Source: Glutinoglossum americanum (lineage: Eukaryota; Ascomycota; Geoglossomycetes; Geoglossales; Geoglossaceae). Taken from it: DNA of 47,246 nucleotides. Location of the stretch: the NCBI GenBank assembly GCA_020080175.1, contig JAGHQL010000195.1, forward strand, positions 1 through 47,246, read 5' to 3'. The position numbers and the translations under genes are program-made. The notes under the pieces were generated by a model, which searched no databases, was not told the DNA's origin, and worked only from the letters and a program-made list of their open reading frames with translations. This document shows positions 9,754 through 22,700 of this stretch, in pieces (the stretch's first letter is position 1; each line of letters opens with the position of its first letter).

Positions 9754-11813
9754 ATGATTTTAATCAACGGTGTTAGCCCGGAGGGCCATAACTGGGGTCC
9801 CATCAATCTCGACGCCGTTGGCAAGGGTTATATTGCCATCCTAATTGTTTGGTCGCTATTGGTGTTCGCCGGTCTCTTCGCTCTCCACATCAACCGTCAC
9901 CTTTCCTTCATCCGCATGCGCAACACCAGACTGACCATTGCCGCTGTGCTCACTATCCACGTCTATCTCTCGCTTGTCTTCCTCGTATATCCGCTCAACG
10001 GTTCCTTCCCGTGCGACGCCGAGTACTGGATTATGAGCATCTACCTGCCATTCGGCATTGCGCTGTTCCAGGCGCAGAATCTGCAGCTTCTGAGCTTGAG
10101 CTCCATGCAGAAGAAGCTGATGCTGCACCCGCAGACTCGTCCTCTGGTAGGACGCTGGCCCAGGGGTATCGCGGAGCTGCGCAAGGCGTGGAGGCACATG
10201 AACCTGATGACTCGCTTGTATACATTGATTGGGGCCGGGATGGTCGTTCAGGTGCGCACCCACCGTCACATCGCCATTGTCTTTTTACGCGCAGAGATAT
10301 CTGACACTCAAACAGGCCATCGCAGCATTAATCATTTTCATGGTTTCTCGCAAATTTCATAACTTCGGCGTTGTTTCGCATGATCTTGGGCCCACGAAGT
10401 GTCGGACTGGCTGGGAATGGTGAGTCGCGCTTTCGCTTATCCCCCCCACACGCTTCGTCTCGGGAGTCCGCAACCCCAATTATCGGTCTATTATCCTGAC
10501 AAGTTTTGGGCAGGCTACCCTCTATTCTGTGGCAATTCCTCTGGGCATGGGGATTCGGGCCTTTTGTTCTCTTCAAGATCCGGCATATCAAAGATATCCA
10601 CATGTGGAGGCTTCAGACAAGCCTATGCATTATCTCCGGGTAAGGGGATCCCGCGTGTCCTTGGCGGCATCCGGCATATTAATGATTATCGTCCCGACTA
10701 ATGCAACCTTACAGTCTCCCTGGGTCGCCGCTATGGATGGCGAGTGTATACTCGCCAGCGTTTGGCAATATCGGTAAATACTGGCCCCCCGCGGTCTGGT
10801 GAGTTGTTCCACTATCCATTGGATGTTCCCAAGCCACCGTATCTGCAGTGGCTGCAGGTGCCACGAGTGCTAACGTCAGCTTGGTCTGTTTAAGGTTTGC
10901 ACCTGGCCTTATGATGATGGAATCTGTCAGCATCTTCTTCCCGCTCATAGAAATTTACCAGTCGAAGAAATTCCACGTATCAACTAGAGCCGCGATCGAC
11001 GAGTGGGAGAAGAAACGCCAAGGTCTGGGGACTGCCGACTCGAGTGCCCGCACCATCTCCACCTCCCACACAAGCTCGAGTACCCGCAAGAGGCCAGACA
11101 TGTATAGCATGCAAGCGCTGGAGAAGTGTCTTGCAACTGACCCCACCGAGTTGCTACGCTTCGCTGCGATGAAGGAGTTCACTGGGGAGAACATTGTGTT
11201 CCTCACGCAAGTGCGCGACTGGAAAGCCGGCTGGCTCCGGCTTGCAAAGAAAGGAAGTCTCACCACCGAGGCACGCTTGCAGCTATTCAACGAGGGCGCC
11301 GACATCTTCGCACAGACCGTCAGTCTCCAAACGTCACCGTTCCCCGTCAACCTCGAGAGCAAAGCATACTTCAATCTAGAACGCATGTTCGGCCAGCGGG
11401 CAGGAACTTCATCTTCCAACGACTCGGATATCATCACGCCGTTTGCGCGTCAATTCGCGTCGGACAGCCAGAGCTTCAGCAATTTGTCCGTGCCCTCGCA
11501 GCACAAGTCGAACAGCCAAGAGTATATCGTCTCATTGCCTGCATGGGAGCAGCCAATTCCTGAGGGGTTCAACGAACACGTATTCGACTCTGCAGAGAAG
11601 TCGGTCAGGTACATGGTATTTACGAATACGTGGGCTAAGTATGTTTCTCCATCCTATGTCCTGCGGCTAACATCCTTCCAATGGACGCACCCGCTAACGT
11701 TCCTCACTCATAGGTTCTGTGACTCGCAAGAAACCTTAAGTGTCGTCTCTGCCGAAGGCGCACGCTCCAACACATCATCATTCAGCTTTCTCTCCCGGCT
11801 CACGAAAGGTTGA
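9754..11813 (+). CDS. Multi-pass membrane protein with C-terminal RGS domain
   Basis: Regulator of G-protein signalling of the plant AtRGS1 / fungal GprK type: seven or eight membrane spans, then an RGS domain that speeds GTP hydrolysis by G-alpha. Exons: 9754-10251, 10295-10419, 10514-10639, 10715-10798, 10895-11638, 11714-11813, giving 558 residues. The start ATG has a good context (CCGCCATGA). Spans include AILIVWSLLVFAGLFALHI, TIAAVLTIHVYLSLVFLVYP and SILWQFLWAWGFGPFVLF. SGLPGSPLW and KYWPPAVW, read across splice junctions, are typical of fungal members. The RGS part runs from about residue 350 (MQALEKCLATDPTELLRF) to about 535 (MVFTNTWAKFCDSQETL). The first intron is only 43 bases with acceptor 10294; acceptor 10315 is also in frame and would remove seven residues. 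The ligand and the exact G-alpha partner cannot be told from sequence. Confidence 0.88.
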
Positions 11814-14272
11814 TCCTGCAGGGCCCCAAAACAGCATTTTCGCTTCTTCAAACACGTTCTAGAGCCCCTAGCGGGTCCCTAAAGAACTTTTTTTTTTATC
11901 TTTGTCTACACTGGCGATCAGGGCGGCGGATGGCGTGGTTTGCATTTTGTGCTCGAGACAGCTCGGTCGCTGTCCAGTCGTTTTTTCTAGAGTCGATATA
12001 CCTACATTGCGGTTTGCCGGTGAAGCAAAGTCCTTGTGTTACTAACTGCTCTACATGCACGTCTCGTCACGTATCGTACGTATCTCTCTTGCCATCACAC
12101 TCGAAGGTTGCGTTGGATTGCTGGGCTGGGGTGATGGGATTTGGTTCCGGTACCGGTGCCCGGGGTTTCTCCATGGGTGGCGGTGGGCTCTCTACTGTAT
12201 CTTTCTCTCTACTTCTGCTCGCTGGTATGCGATGCGGTACACTTTAAGGCGGGATTTTACGATTACCCCTTGCCGACAGCAACCTGCAGGAACAACATTT
12301 CATTAACGCTTTCGCTGAATGCGGGAAGTCTTCGCAGACACCAAGTCTCATTTTCTATGTCACCACCCTGCCTACGCAGAGGAGAGAAGGGAAAACTGAA
12401 CAAAATAAATAAAATAAACACGACTTCTCTGTACATACTTTAGAACGTCTGCTTTCTGTTCCCCCGAATTACCTCCGTTCCTTCTCCACGAAGAGACGGG
12501 CGATCCAGATGATAGGAATACGCAAAAGCAAGCCCGCCACGAATGCCATCTACATACAGAACACAAGCTAGGCTAGGCGTAGATAAGGGCACGTCACATC
12601 GCATCGCCTCCACCCTATGACAAGTCTCCCACCGCGAAAAAAAAAAAAACAATTTGTAAATCCAAAACACCCTCGGGCATCTCTGCCGAAACCCGCAATA
12701 CCCAACCCACCGATTGTTTTCTGCGCCGCCGGGGTGTTATCGCTCCGCCTCGCAGCTTTTTTTCCTTTTTTCCCTCGCACGAACGTCGGATTCGCCTCCT
12801 GTGGGGTTTGGCTCGAGTTGGTCGGCGATCACTGTGTGCGGGAAGGGGTTAGATTCCCGGACTATTTTGTTGAGATTTTTTTTTTTTTACCCTTTGTGGG
12901 TGTGCTTGCCTGCGTGCGTGTAAGCGTGGGATGTTGCGCGGGGGAGGAAGGACTCCGTGGGATGGGATTTGGAATGTTCAGCAACACGTCAGTGTGCAGT
13001 AACCATGTATCTTACTCCTCTCCTGGGATTTTAGAGCTTCTTTTCGTGGGAAAAAGTAAAAGAATTCGTTTTTTTTTGCCAATGGAGATCCCCCCACGCG
13101 AGGAAGCTCGAATCAACTGTGGTTGGACCAAGAATGGCATCAACAATAATTCCCGCAGAAAGGTGGAGGGGGGCAGGTAGAAACAACCTAGATAGTGTAA
13201 ACACGAGCTTTTATTTTAGAACTATTTGATGTGTTGTGTTGTGAGGGACGATCCCGTTGTGACAGTTCGGGTTTTCTTGATAGGGTTAAAACCTACGCCA
13301 TAAACTCTGGTTCACACAGCTTGGGCCTTGGCCTGACAGGGTAGATAGCTTTCCTCCGTTGGGTCTCTCTCTTTATTAAACACAACAGTGTAAACCTGCA
13401 GACTAAACACCTTCCCCGGGCAAGATATGTTAAACCGGGATGTAGTTGCCGCGTAGCCATCTATAGAGGATAAATTGTCGATCTTCCGCATCTTTTCGGC
13501 AGATAAACCACCGTTGCGGCGATCCGGAGGCTTTTGACGTAAGAGGCTTTTTCGATGGGATACCATATAGGGTTTTCTAGAAAGCCACAATTTGGATTTT
13601 GGTCTCCTTGTCGTGATTCTAGTGTTTCCCCTCTCCTCTCTCCATTGCCCTGGGGTGTATGTCTACGGTTATGGAATTCTTCCTAAACATATTACCCCGT
13701 AATACAACGGCGATCTCCTCCGGACGCATACACAACGATGCATGCCAAACATATATACTACGGCGCGACTAGTCCTTAAAGATCCTTGCGGTTACAAGGC
13801 CCTCCTGATATGCGTAATTGTATAATGGCTTTCCTGAGCCCACAGGTTCCTTTCAAGACTCAAGTCATTCGAGGGAGAAAAATAGACAATAGAATTTCCT
13901 TCACTCATTCCCTTAGTGCCAAGCGAGCTAAGGCAGCTGGACAGAAAACTTGAATTAAACCTGGAAAGGCTACCCAATCCACCCGGCAGCCCGTAAGCCC
14001 ATCAGAGGACTCCCCGCAAGAGCTGACAAGGCCTCTGATGGGATCATCAGGCAGCAAGGTAACTGGCTTCACCAAGTCCCCGGCCCACCGTCGCTCCTTA
14101 AGCATCTACATACACTTCACACACTCCTCCGCCTTCTTCTCCCCTTCATCAGGCGCACGTCAAATAGCCAAAATACCTAGTATTACTTCCACGCACCGTA
14201 TCGTAACCCAACCGGTCCCCTCTCCCCATCTTACCCACTGAAAAGGGATTCAATCTTCAACTCCATACTCGT
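11814..14272. other. Gene-free stretch, 2.5 kb
   Basis: This lies between two convergent genes and contains their 3' ends. It has poly-A/T tracts (about 12640, 12877, 13070) but no frame with recognisable protein character on either strand. The longest frame (12617-13180, +) begins in a poly-lysine homopolymer and looks random. I see nothing else. Confidence 0.6.
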
Positions 14273-15107
14273 CTAAAAGGCTAGTGAGAACATCGCCGCA
14301 ACAGCCAAGAACAAACTGCCGAGCGATACAATAATTTGTCCTGCTGCGCCGGTTGGTGCAGCGGCTGTCGCAGCGGCCGTCGCGCTAGCATGTGCACTTG
14401 CGGTGGTATAGAGCGTCGATTGGATGGTCACTGAATAGGTCGGCTTGGCGCTGGTCGTGTTGGCACTAGGATGGCCTGTTGATGCGGTGTAATGGGTAGT
14501 GGTGTGTGCCTTGGTAGTGGAATTGTAAGTCGACGTAGCATTGACGGCTGCGGCAGACGGCTTGGCTGTGCCCGACGGTGATGGGCCGCTCGGGTTGCTG
14601 ATACCAAACTGCGTGCTATATTGGAACTGGCCGGTCCCGTCAACGATCAATTGAAGTCCATAGTGCGTGACATCATCCTCGAGAGAAGTAGAGGGAGTCC
14701 ACATGTAGGTTCCGGCATTGTCAAGACCCTCTAGAGAGAAAAGTTAGGTTACTCTCTAGTAAAAAACCTCCCAAGATAGAAAACATACCGACGAGTGTAG
14801 CGATCGGCACAACGTTCGTGGACGGTCCACGAAGGAGCAAGATCGATACTGTCCCCGGAGTGGTAGGCTAGACAACAGACATCGGATTAGCCCCAGTCTA
14901 ACCGAAGAATACATGGGAAAGCGTGAAAAGCACGCGATCGACAAAACATACGTTCCATGTAATAGCATACGGCTTGCCCACAGGGACGATCTCGCCCAAA
15001 CCAGGCTTCGCGATCGGATTCCCAGACGGTTCACCCACAGGCGTCGTGAACGCGGCGGCCAGCGAGGCCACCGATGCGATAAAAGCTGCTGCCAAAGAGA
15101 AGCGCAT
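14273..15107 (-). CDS. Kre9/Knh1-family GPI-anchored cell-wall protein
   Basis: Exons on the minus strand: 15107-14952, 14867-14789, 14730-14273, giving 230 residues. Residues 1-19 (MRFSLAAAFIASVASLAAA) are a signal peptide. The N-terminal domain reads PVGKPYAITW, then across a splice PTTPGTVSILLLRGPS, then EGLDNAGTYMWTPS. This is the order of the fungal Kre9/Knh1 N-terminal (Ser-Thr-rich GPI-anchored) family. A Ser/Thr/Ala-rich, probably O-glycosylated stalk follows. The tail APTGAAG plus a terminal hydrophobic stretch (IIVSLGSLFLAVAAMFSLAF) is a GPI-anchor signal. It should sit at the plasma membrane or wall and may act in beta-1,6-glucan or wall organisation, as inferred from the family. 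All three exon joints keep frame and have good GT..AG ends. Confidence 0.85.
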
Positions 15108-16060
15108 CTCTGATAGATAAATAATAATTTATTACGATGCCTGCGTTATTCTTCGTGGGTAGATGGTAAGTTGATGAGGCTGGGCGAATCCAATCGTATC
15201 CCTTTACGCGTAAGGCTTATATCGGTATCGATGACTGACGATAGTGGTGACAATTGTGATGATGGTGATGATGATGATGATGATGTTGATCCAAAGGAAT
15301 GACTATGTTCCGTGAACAAAGAGCGACACTGAGGACGATGTAAAGAGCGACGAGAATAAAAGTCTAAAGAATGCGTTGTGGTGTCGAGCGAAGAAGGGAG
15401 CGGGCGTCGGCAAAAAGAAGTCGAGTCTTGAGCACGAGGGAGCTGAGTCAAGCACCCCCTTTCATCTTTCCTCCCCTCGGCGCGCTACGACTAACCCAAC
15501 TCAGCCCCCGCATTAAACTCATTCTCGCCCTCTTGATTGGCCGCAACCCCTGAGTGACAATTACGCAGACACCTCCACCCCCGTTCGGAGATTGTTCATA
15601 ATGGGGTTTACCCGAGTCGTCCAGGGCATTTCAATCCTGCCTGCCAGCCTGCCTACCGACTTCGTGTTTTTAAAATTTGGTTCGTCGGAGTCGTCGGAGA
15701 GCTGCTCTATCCGCTGGTGTAACGGAGCTCAAGTATTGGCTTTTATGCCGTGCCTCCAAATATAAACGACAGTGGAACAAAGCGATCCCTCAGTCCGTCC
15801 GATCTGCAGATTTCCTGGCTTCCATATTCTATTCAAAACGCAGGGCACCAAGGTCGGTCTAGTTGAACGAAAAGAGATCCCTGTAGAGCAGATGGTGAAA
15901 ACTTTTATTCTCGTGTTCGTATCATGCATGTATCATGTCACTTTAGCCCACAGCCCTAGCAGATCTAGCAAGGATGCTCAGCGGTTCTACGCGATAGGGT
16001 AATATAAGCTCGTGTAGCTGAAAAACAATAGATGGAATCGGCTTTTGCCTGCAAGTTCTA
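15108..16060. other. Intergenic region, promoter of the GPI-protein gene
   Basis: Contains the 5' side of the minus-strand gene starting at 15107 and the 3' end of the synthetase gene ending at 16061. A (GAT)n microsatellite lies at 15258-15290. No frame looks coding. Confidence 0.6.
15258..15290. repeat. (GAT)n microsatellite
   Basis: About eleven GAT units with two interruptions (GGT, GTT), located 150 bases upstream of the GPI-protein start. It is probably in its promoter or leader. Confidence 0.9.
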
Positions 16061-17993
16061 TCACTCCTTCTCTAATCGGACAGCCGGATTGCTCTCTATG
16101 AAATTGAGGTCGACCTTGTGGCCCAGTAGATCTCGGATATTTCTAACGCCATACCTGGAATAGACGCGTTTGGTTACCAGGATTAAAGTTCTACCGGGAT
16201 AGGCGTGACTTACTTAATCATCGTCGGCCTCTCCAAGCTCAATCCCCAGCCATACACTCGCATGTCCTTCGGCATTCCCATGGACTCGAGCATCTCCGGT
16301 CGGAACATGCCACTATTCCCAATCTCAACCCACTTCCCTAGACCTTCATGCCACCCAAAGATCTCCATGCTGGGTTCGGTGTAGGGATTGTACGCAGGCT
16401 TAAATCGCAGTCCGTGGACGCCCATTTTCGCGAAGAAGGTTTCCATGAACCCGATTAGACCACCTAGAGTGAGATTGAAGTCGGCGATGACGCCTTCCAC
16501 CTGGTGGAATTCCGCGAGGTGAGTCGCGTCAACGGACTCATTTCTAAACACCCTGTCGATAGAGAAGTACCTAGCGGGACGAGGGTTTGCAGCAAGCTTA
16601 TGAAGCATTACGGTTGAGACGGCGGTGGTGTGCGTCCGCAAGACAAGCCGGAGAGCTTCTTTAGGGTTCCACGGGTATCGGTAGCCTATTGAGCCGTATT
16701 TCCCACTCTCGTGAACATCCCTAACATTATTCCAATACGCTTCATAGTCTAGTAATTCCTCCTTGACCCCAGATTTTGACGACTTTGATGCCAAACGTGC
16801 GGCCTCAGGTTCGGGCCGGGGCTTGCCTGCTACAGCAGGATCAGAGATATAGAATGTATCGTGCAGGTCTCGAGCGGGATGTTGCTGAGGTACATAGAGC
16901 GCATCAAAATTCCAGAAGCCAGTCTCAACGAAGCTATACGTTCTTAGTGCGTGATAATATCGTTTTCTATAGAGATTACTTACCGATTAGTCGGCATCTC
17001 AGTAAAGCCCATCTCGAAGAATATTTGGCGAAACTCATGTCGTACTTTGTTAACTGAACGTCGACTAAAGTCAGCCTCCGGAATAATTACACTCTAGAGA
17101 GTTTGCTCTCACGCGGGTGAAGAGCACCAGTTGGGGCGTGCGCTCCCAACGCCTTGAAATTGTACGGCTTAAGTTTTAGGTTCTTCCAGGAGCCGCTAGA
17201 GATGTCCAGTTAGTGAATTAGATAGCACTAATTTGTTATTAAAAGCCCCACCTAGCCAGCATCTCTGCTGTCAAATCTGTCTCTTCTTTGACAAACTCCT
17301 TCGCATATTTTGGACCTTTGGATATGCTAAAGGAGATGACTTTTTGCAAGACCACCAGCTTCCTCTTCCGTAGGTCGGCAATTGTCTTCGCATCTGGGAA
17401 TGTGTGCGTCTTCTGAATAGTCTGCAATTGTTCGCGTGTAACGTCGGTGATGGAGTCGGTCTACTAAATCAGCCGCTGGGCCAAAAGAGCGCATACTCCC
17501 ACGCCTCGGCATACATACATTTGCAACAAGGAGGTCTTTCTCCTTCTTGATCCATCCTTCTTTAAAGGCTTTCCCAGCACCGACTTTGGCGCTCTCTTTA
17601 CCGACTATGCCCTAAACGGTGCAACATGAAGTTAGAAGATCGGTAGAATCAAATCATTGATCACATCTCCAATCGAAGGTATTCTCCTGAGAACTTGGAG
17701 GCAGGCATCCCCACTCATACCTGTAAATCGCCAATCTTGAGGCCTTCCATAGCTTTCTGAACGGCTTCAAAGACTTTTGCTTCGTGACTACCCTCCTCAG
17801 CAATTGTTTTGCCCTCCTCGGTGAGCACTGCTTCTTCTCTATCTAGCGTCTGATACGACACCATATCTCGCGAAGCTAACCTATCCAAGGCGCTCTTGAC
17901 TGTCGTAGAAGGCACTGAAGGGAAGGCATCTGAGGAGAGAACCGAGTCCCCAGAGGAGAGGGCGTCCAGTACCTGGGCAGTGAGGTCACTCAT
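16061..17993 (-). CDS. FRS2: Cytosolic phenylalanyl-tRNA synthetase, alpha subunit
   Basis: Charges tRNA-Phe with phenylalanine as part of the cytosolic alpha2-beta2 enzyme. Exons (minus): 17993-17721, 17611-17519, 17460-17252, 17195-17113, 17053-16984, 16933-16214, 16154-16061. Together they give 513 residues; the yeast subunit is 503. Landmarks are [59 protein letters not shown], class-II motif 2 [16 protein letters not shown] (about 371-387) and motif 3 [12 protein letters not shown] (about 470-481). The last joint splits the codon for the Lys after TMI. The start at 17993 begins [12 protein letters not shown], a normal family N-terminus. The same frame stays open to an ATG at 18143, adding 50 low-complexity residues; I prefer the shorter form. 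The gene lies 230 bases downstream of the dehydrogenase gene on the same strand. Confidence 0.96.
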
Positions 17994-18223
17994 CGCGGGA
18001 GGAGCTAAAGAAGGCGCAGGTAAAGGTGCTGCAGTAACCTTTACTAAAGAGAGGTCCTCTGACGACTGCGATGTGGGGACTCGCTTTTCCCCTTGTGATG
18101 CGGTGTGGTGGGGTTGGATGACTCTACATTGAATTTTCGCCAATCTGGCTGATTGCTTGGCACTCCCGAGCCAAGATGCCCACCAACTCCGCAGATAATC
18201 AAGATTAACTACTACATTAACTA

Positions 18224-19383
18224 CTACAATTTTGTGCTCGAAAACAAATGTGCATTTACCGGAGTCAGTGCCTTTCCGGTCTCGAAGAAGCCCAACAGGT
18301 TCTCCATACCAAGTCTCTCAAATCCAATATGGGATTCGATAGAAGCCCCTGCTGTGTGACACATCACGACCACATTATTCATGCCCGCAAGCTTGGGATT
18401 GACATGTGGTTCGTTATAGTGAACGTCAAGCCCGGCCGCAGTAATCTGTCCACTCTCAAGTGCTGAGATGAGTGCGTCTTCATCGATCAACTTGCCGCGA
18501 GCTATGTTACAAAGCCTCGACCCGTGCTTCATCTTGGATATGATAGATTCATCGAGGACCTTGCTTCCACCAAAGGGTGTGGCCACTATCACACAGTCTG
18601 AAATCGCCAGCATGTCAGTCAGATTGTCATAAAAATCTGCCCCGACGGACCATTCCAGCTCTGGCGATTTCTGTACAATGTCATGATAGAGAATCTTCAT
18701 GCCGAATGCTATGTGGGCTTTTTCCGCTATCCTGTAGCCGATTTTACCTAGGCCAATTATACCAAGCTTGTGGCCCCTCGGGTTGTGCGTCACAGCCGGG
18801 ATGTTGCGATGGGCGTCCCAAAACTGATCCGGATCCAAAGATCTTGCAGCTCTCACAGACCAAGAGAAGTCTCGGAAAGTATTCAGCATCAGCCATATCG
18901 CAGCATCGGCAACCGACTCCGTGCATGCTGGAGCACTATTGCAATAGAGGATGCCTGCATTAGAAGGTGTGAATAGTGGGCAATGGGCTCTGAGAATTGC
19001 AGCCCTACTTACCTCGCTGCGCAAAGTACTCGGTATCAGCCCAATCGTATCCGGCCCCAGCGCTTGCGAATATCTTAACAGATGACGGAAGCAGATCTCT
19101 ATAACGCTCCAGTCAGCATGGACCATGTAAAGATGTTTGTTTCCGCTTGGTCAAGCGCATACATCAGCTCCCTATCCCAATTGCCCATCTCAATGCCACT
19201 ATTCCAGAAAGGGCGATACATTGCATAAAAGTCCCCATACTTTCTCTCCTTCAGAGCCTGAATGAATGAGTCACGAGTAAGGCACTCGTTCTTAACGATA
19301 TCAAAAGTTTCATCCAATTTCACGTATAAGTCATGGTTCCACTTGATGGGTTCGCCCAAATGCAAAAGGGTAGGCTTGGACAT
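18224..19383 (-). CDS. D-isomer-specific 2-hydroxyacid dehydrogenase
   Basis: NAD(P)-dependent reduction of a 2-keto acid to a D-2-hydroxy acid; fungal relatives are annotated as glyoxylate/hydroxypyruvate or D-mandelate dehydrogenases. Exons (minus): 19383-19163, 19098-19013, 18954-18224, giving 345 residues. Visible marks are the Rossmann loop GLGKIG (about 170-175) followed by ILYHD, and the catalytic Arg in CNIARGKLID. The catalytic Glu is in HYNEP and the catalytic His in CHTAG. FASAGAGYDW is the typical substrate-loop motif. The first intron (19162-19099) uses a GTATGC donor and joins WDREL to DLLPSS through a split Ile codon. No targeting signal is clear, so it is probably cytosolic. 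The substrate cannot be fixed from sequence. It lies head to head with the EDEM gene, 354 bases apart. Confidence 0.93.
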
Positions 19384-19737
19384 ATTTAAGAACGACTAGA
19401 GTTTGAGAAAAAGACCCTCTAGCAAAACGCCGTCAGAGTGGATGGCTTTTATGTATGTATGTACACAAACCGAAGTCCGTTTCACATACAGTGGTTTGTG
19501 GCCAAGGCCCGCTGTAATCAGAAACAGACGGATGGAGATATTACACGTCAACGCGGAGAAACAAATGGCCGGAAATAGCTGCCTGCTGCTGGGTGAACCC
19601 CGCGAACATTAATTGAATTAATTGAGTGTTGTACTCGGGAAGATTTCCCGACCGCTGCTTACAAAGAGTACCGTGCCGAAAAGTTCATCCCTCGTCGGGC
19701 CTCGTGAGATATCCCATACGCAGATGCCTCTCCGGTG
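19384..19737. promoter_or_regulatory. Shared 354-base region between divergent genes
   Basis: Lies between the start codons of the minus-strand dehydrogenase and the plus-strand EDEM gene, so it must hold both promoters. An ATTAATTGAATTAATTGAG stretch (about 19608-19626) is the most AT-rich part. I found no convincing unfolded-protein-response element by eye. A frame running through the region and on to 19937 is out of register with the signal-peptide frame that the EDEM exons need. Confidence 0.6.
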
Positions 19738-22700
19738 ATGCCCTCAATATGGCGCGCAGCCTGCAGGCGCGACGCCCCATGGAGGGCGCACCGTACTCGC
19801 ATTCCATCTACTCCAGTATGGGCTACTTTGCTGCTAGTAGCGCCATTACTCTCGGGGGTGGTGCGGGCCATGACAAGTGGCCAGATAGCGGCATTGAGGT
19901 ATGTACACACGTAACCAAACGTCTTGAAGAGCCATAATACGTGATCCTACACTAAACATCCTTCGCTCAGGCAAGAAACCGTCGAATTATTTTACCATGG
20001 CTATTCTAATTATATGAATATTGCATTCCCAGAGGATGAGGCAAGTTTGTCGCATCCACCCTCTTCATGCGACGCGACCTAACCTCGTCATATAGCTTCG
20101 GCCTGTATCCTGTGCCCCGCTGACTCGGGACAAACATGTGCCGGCTAATATTGGCCTCAATGATGCTCTCGGGAATTACTCGCTCACTCTGATTGACAGC
20201 CTATCCACCTTGGCTATTCTGGCATCGTCCTCAAGTCTGCAGGGGAAGAACACTGCGTTGGGTGATTTCCAGGAAGGTGTTGCGCTGCTGGTAGACAATT
20301 ATGGGGATGGTACGGAGGGACCGTCTGGGGTAGGGTTACGTGCTCGTGGTTTCGATATCGACAGTAAGGTGCAGGTGTTCGAAACTGTTATTAGAGGCGT
20401 CGGAGGCCTCCTAAGCGCTCATCTCTTCGCTATCGGGGAACTTCCAATTAGGGGATATGACCCAAAGAACCTGGCGAGAGATGGCGCGATGAGCCCGCAG
20501 TCTCGGGAAATCATATGGCCCAGCGGCTTCGTATATAATGGACAATTGTTGCGCTTGGCCCACGATCTGGCCACGCGCCTGCTCCCAGCTTTCTATACAC
20601 CTACCGGAATTCCCTATCCACGCGTCAACCTTCGCCTCGGCATTCCTTTCTATGTTAATTCCATACTACACGAACACACTCGTCAAGGTCAGTGTGGTGC
20701 CACGCAGAAAGATACACCAGAGATTGTCGAGACGTGCAGCGCCGGAGCCGGGAGTCTCGTTCTTGAGTTCGCTACCCTAAGCAGATTGACCGGAGATGGG
20801 AGATTTGAAGAGCTTGCAAAGCGGGCCTTCTGGGCTGTTTGGAATAGAAGGAGCTCGATTGGTCTAGTCGGGAATGGCCTTGACCCGGAGAGTGGCCTCT
20901 GGGTTGGTCCCGTGACAGGGGTGAGATCCCTTACCGTTCTCCCCGCCCCCACTCTTCCATCGCTAATACTTATACACGATATCAGATTGGAGCGGGTGTT
21001 GACAGCTTCTTCGAGTATGCGCTGAAATCTCATATTCTTCTTTCGGGGCTTGGGACTCCGAACGATACTAGGCCGCCCTACTGGGAAGCTCAGCCATTAG
21101 ACATTGACGACCCTAATCTACAATTCAGCCCTTTAACGCGAGAGGAACACTCCGCGGACTCATTTCTCACGACTTGGCGGGATGCGCATGCAGCCATCAA
21201 GCGCCACCTATACAACGATCACCATCACCCCCATTACGTAAATGTGCACGTCAGCACTGGGGCTCCTCAGACATTCTGGATCGATAGCCTCGGTGCATAT
21301 TTTCCAGGACTCCTCACCCTCGGGGGTGAGCTTGACGAGGCCATCGAAACAAGTCTCCTTTACACTGCTTTATGGACTCGATATTCTGCGCTTCCGGAAA
21401 GGTGGTCTACTAGAGACGGGGGGGTGGAGGGCGGCTTGGGCTGGTGGCCCGGTCGTCCGGAGTTTATAGAGTCCACTTATCATCTGCACAGAGCTACTCA
21501 GGATCCATGGTATCTGCATGTTGGAGAGATGGTCCTAAGGGATGTAAAACGGCGATGTTGGACAAACTGCGGGTTGTCGGGCATCCAGGACGTCCGGAGT
21601 GGGGAATTGAGCGATCGCATGGAGAGCTTCTTTCTGGGAGAGACAGCAAAGTATCTATTTCTTTTATTTGACCCGGACCATCCGATCAATTCGCTAGATG
21701 CTCCGTTTGTTTTTACAACAGAGGGTCATCCGTTGGTTATACCACGAGGCTCCAGACCGGAAAGACACCCTCAAGCAGAAAGAGGTGACTCCAGCGAGCC
21801 CGGCTATCACCGCACCGAAACGTGTCCGCTCCCCCCCCCAAATGTCCCATTTAGCTTTTCGGCAACCGCAGCAAGGGACGACATCTTCCATGCCGCAAGC
21901 CTAACACGCCTCCACCTAATCCCAAACATAAACACGATCAACTCCCCCCTCGTCGAACACACAAAAGACCACCCCAGCGTCAGTCTCTCCGATCTCCAAT
22001 CCCCAACAAACTACACATTCTACCCCTGGACCCTTCCCCCCTCCTTAATCCCTCAAAACGGAATCAGCTCCAAAATCACCTCCCGGGCAGTCTTCGAACT
22101 ACAGTTCCCGATCCAACTTGGATCTCCACAGAATGCGAGATTCGGGGGGGGTGTTTATCGTGCTACAGACGGTATTGTGATCAAGTCCTTGGATGGTGTT
22201 AGGATTGGGCTGATCAGGGATCAACCGAGATATGTTGATGGTGTTGGCGATGTGGTGGCGCTCGATGATTATAGGATCAACAGGGTATCGGGCATCGCAC
22301 TCGGACGCGACGAAAAGGTCTATATAGCCAAGGATCTTATAGGCGACTCGGCCGATCCGAATTTCATGCTTGTCAGAGACTCGGCAATGATAGACCTCGT
22401 CTTCGACATTCCCCCCCATCCTCCTCCACAGAACGGCGACCCCGATCCCCGACATGACTTCTCTCCTGATGAATCCCTCCACACCCCCTCCTCCATCCAA
22501 TTCGATCCCGAAGATTCAACCTCCGACTTAAAAACTAAACTAAACCATCTCATCAATCACCTCTCCTCCCTCCTAAACTCCGCCGACTCCCTCCTAAATA
22601 CCCCCTACTCTGGCAACCCAAACACCGAGATCCCCGCCGAGCCCTCACCCCCAACAGCCTACCACCTCCCCGCCCTCTCCTCCGCCGGCCTGGGCGCCGC

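Noticed and set aside
9174-9776. 200-codon plus-strand frame just before the RGS gene
   Set aside because: It overlaps the well-supported RGS start in another frame and lies in what should be the promoter and leader.
12617-13180. 187-codon plus-strand frame
   Set aside because: It starts in a poly-A tract read as poly-Lys and has no recognisable domain.
19626-19937. 103-codon frame over the EDEM first exon
   Set aside because: It is out of register. The frame beginning at 19738 gives a signal peptide and joins correctly to the GH47 domain.
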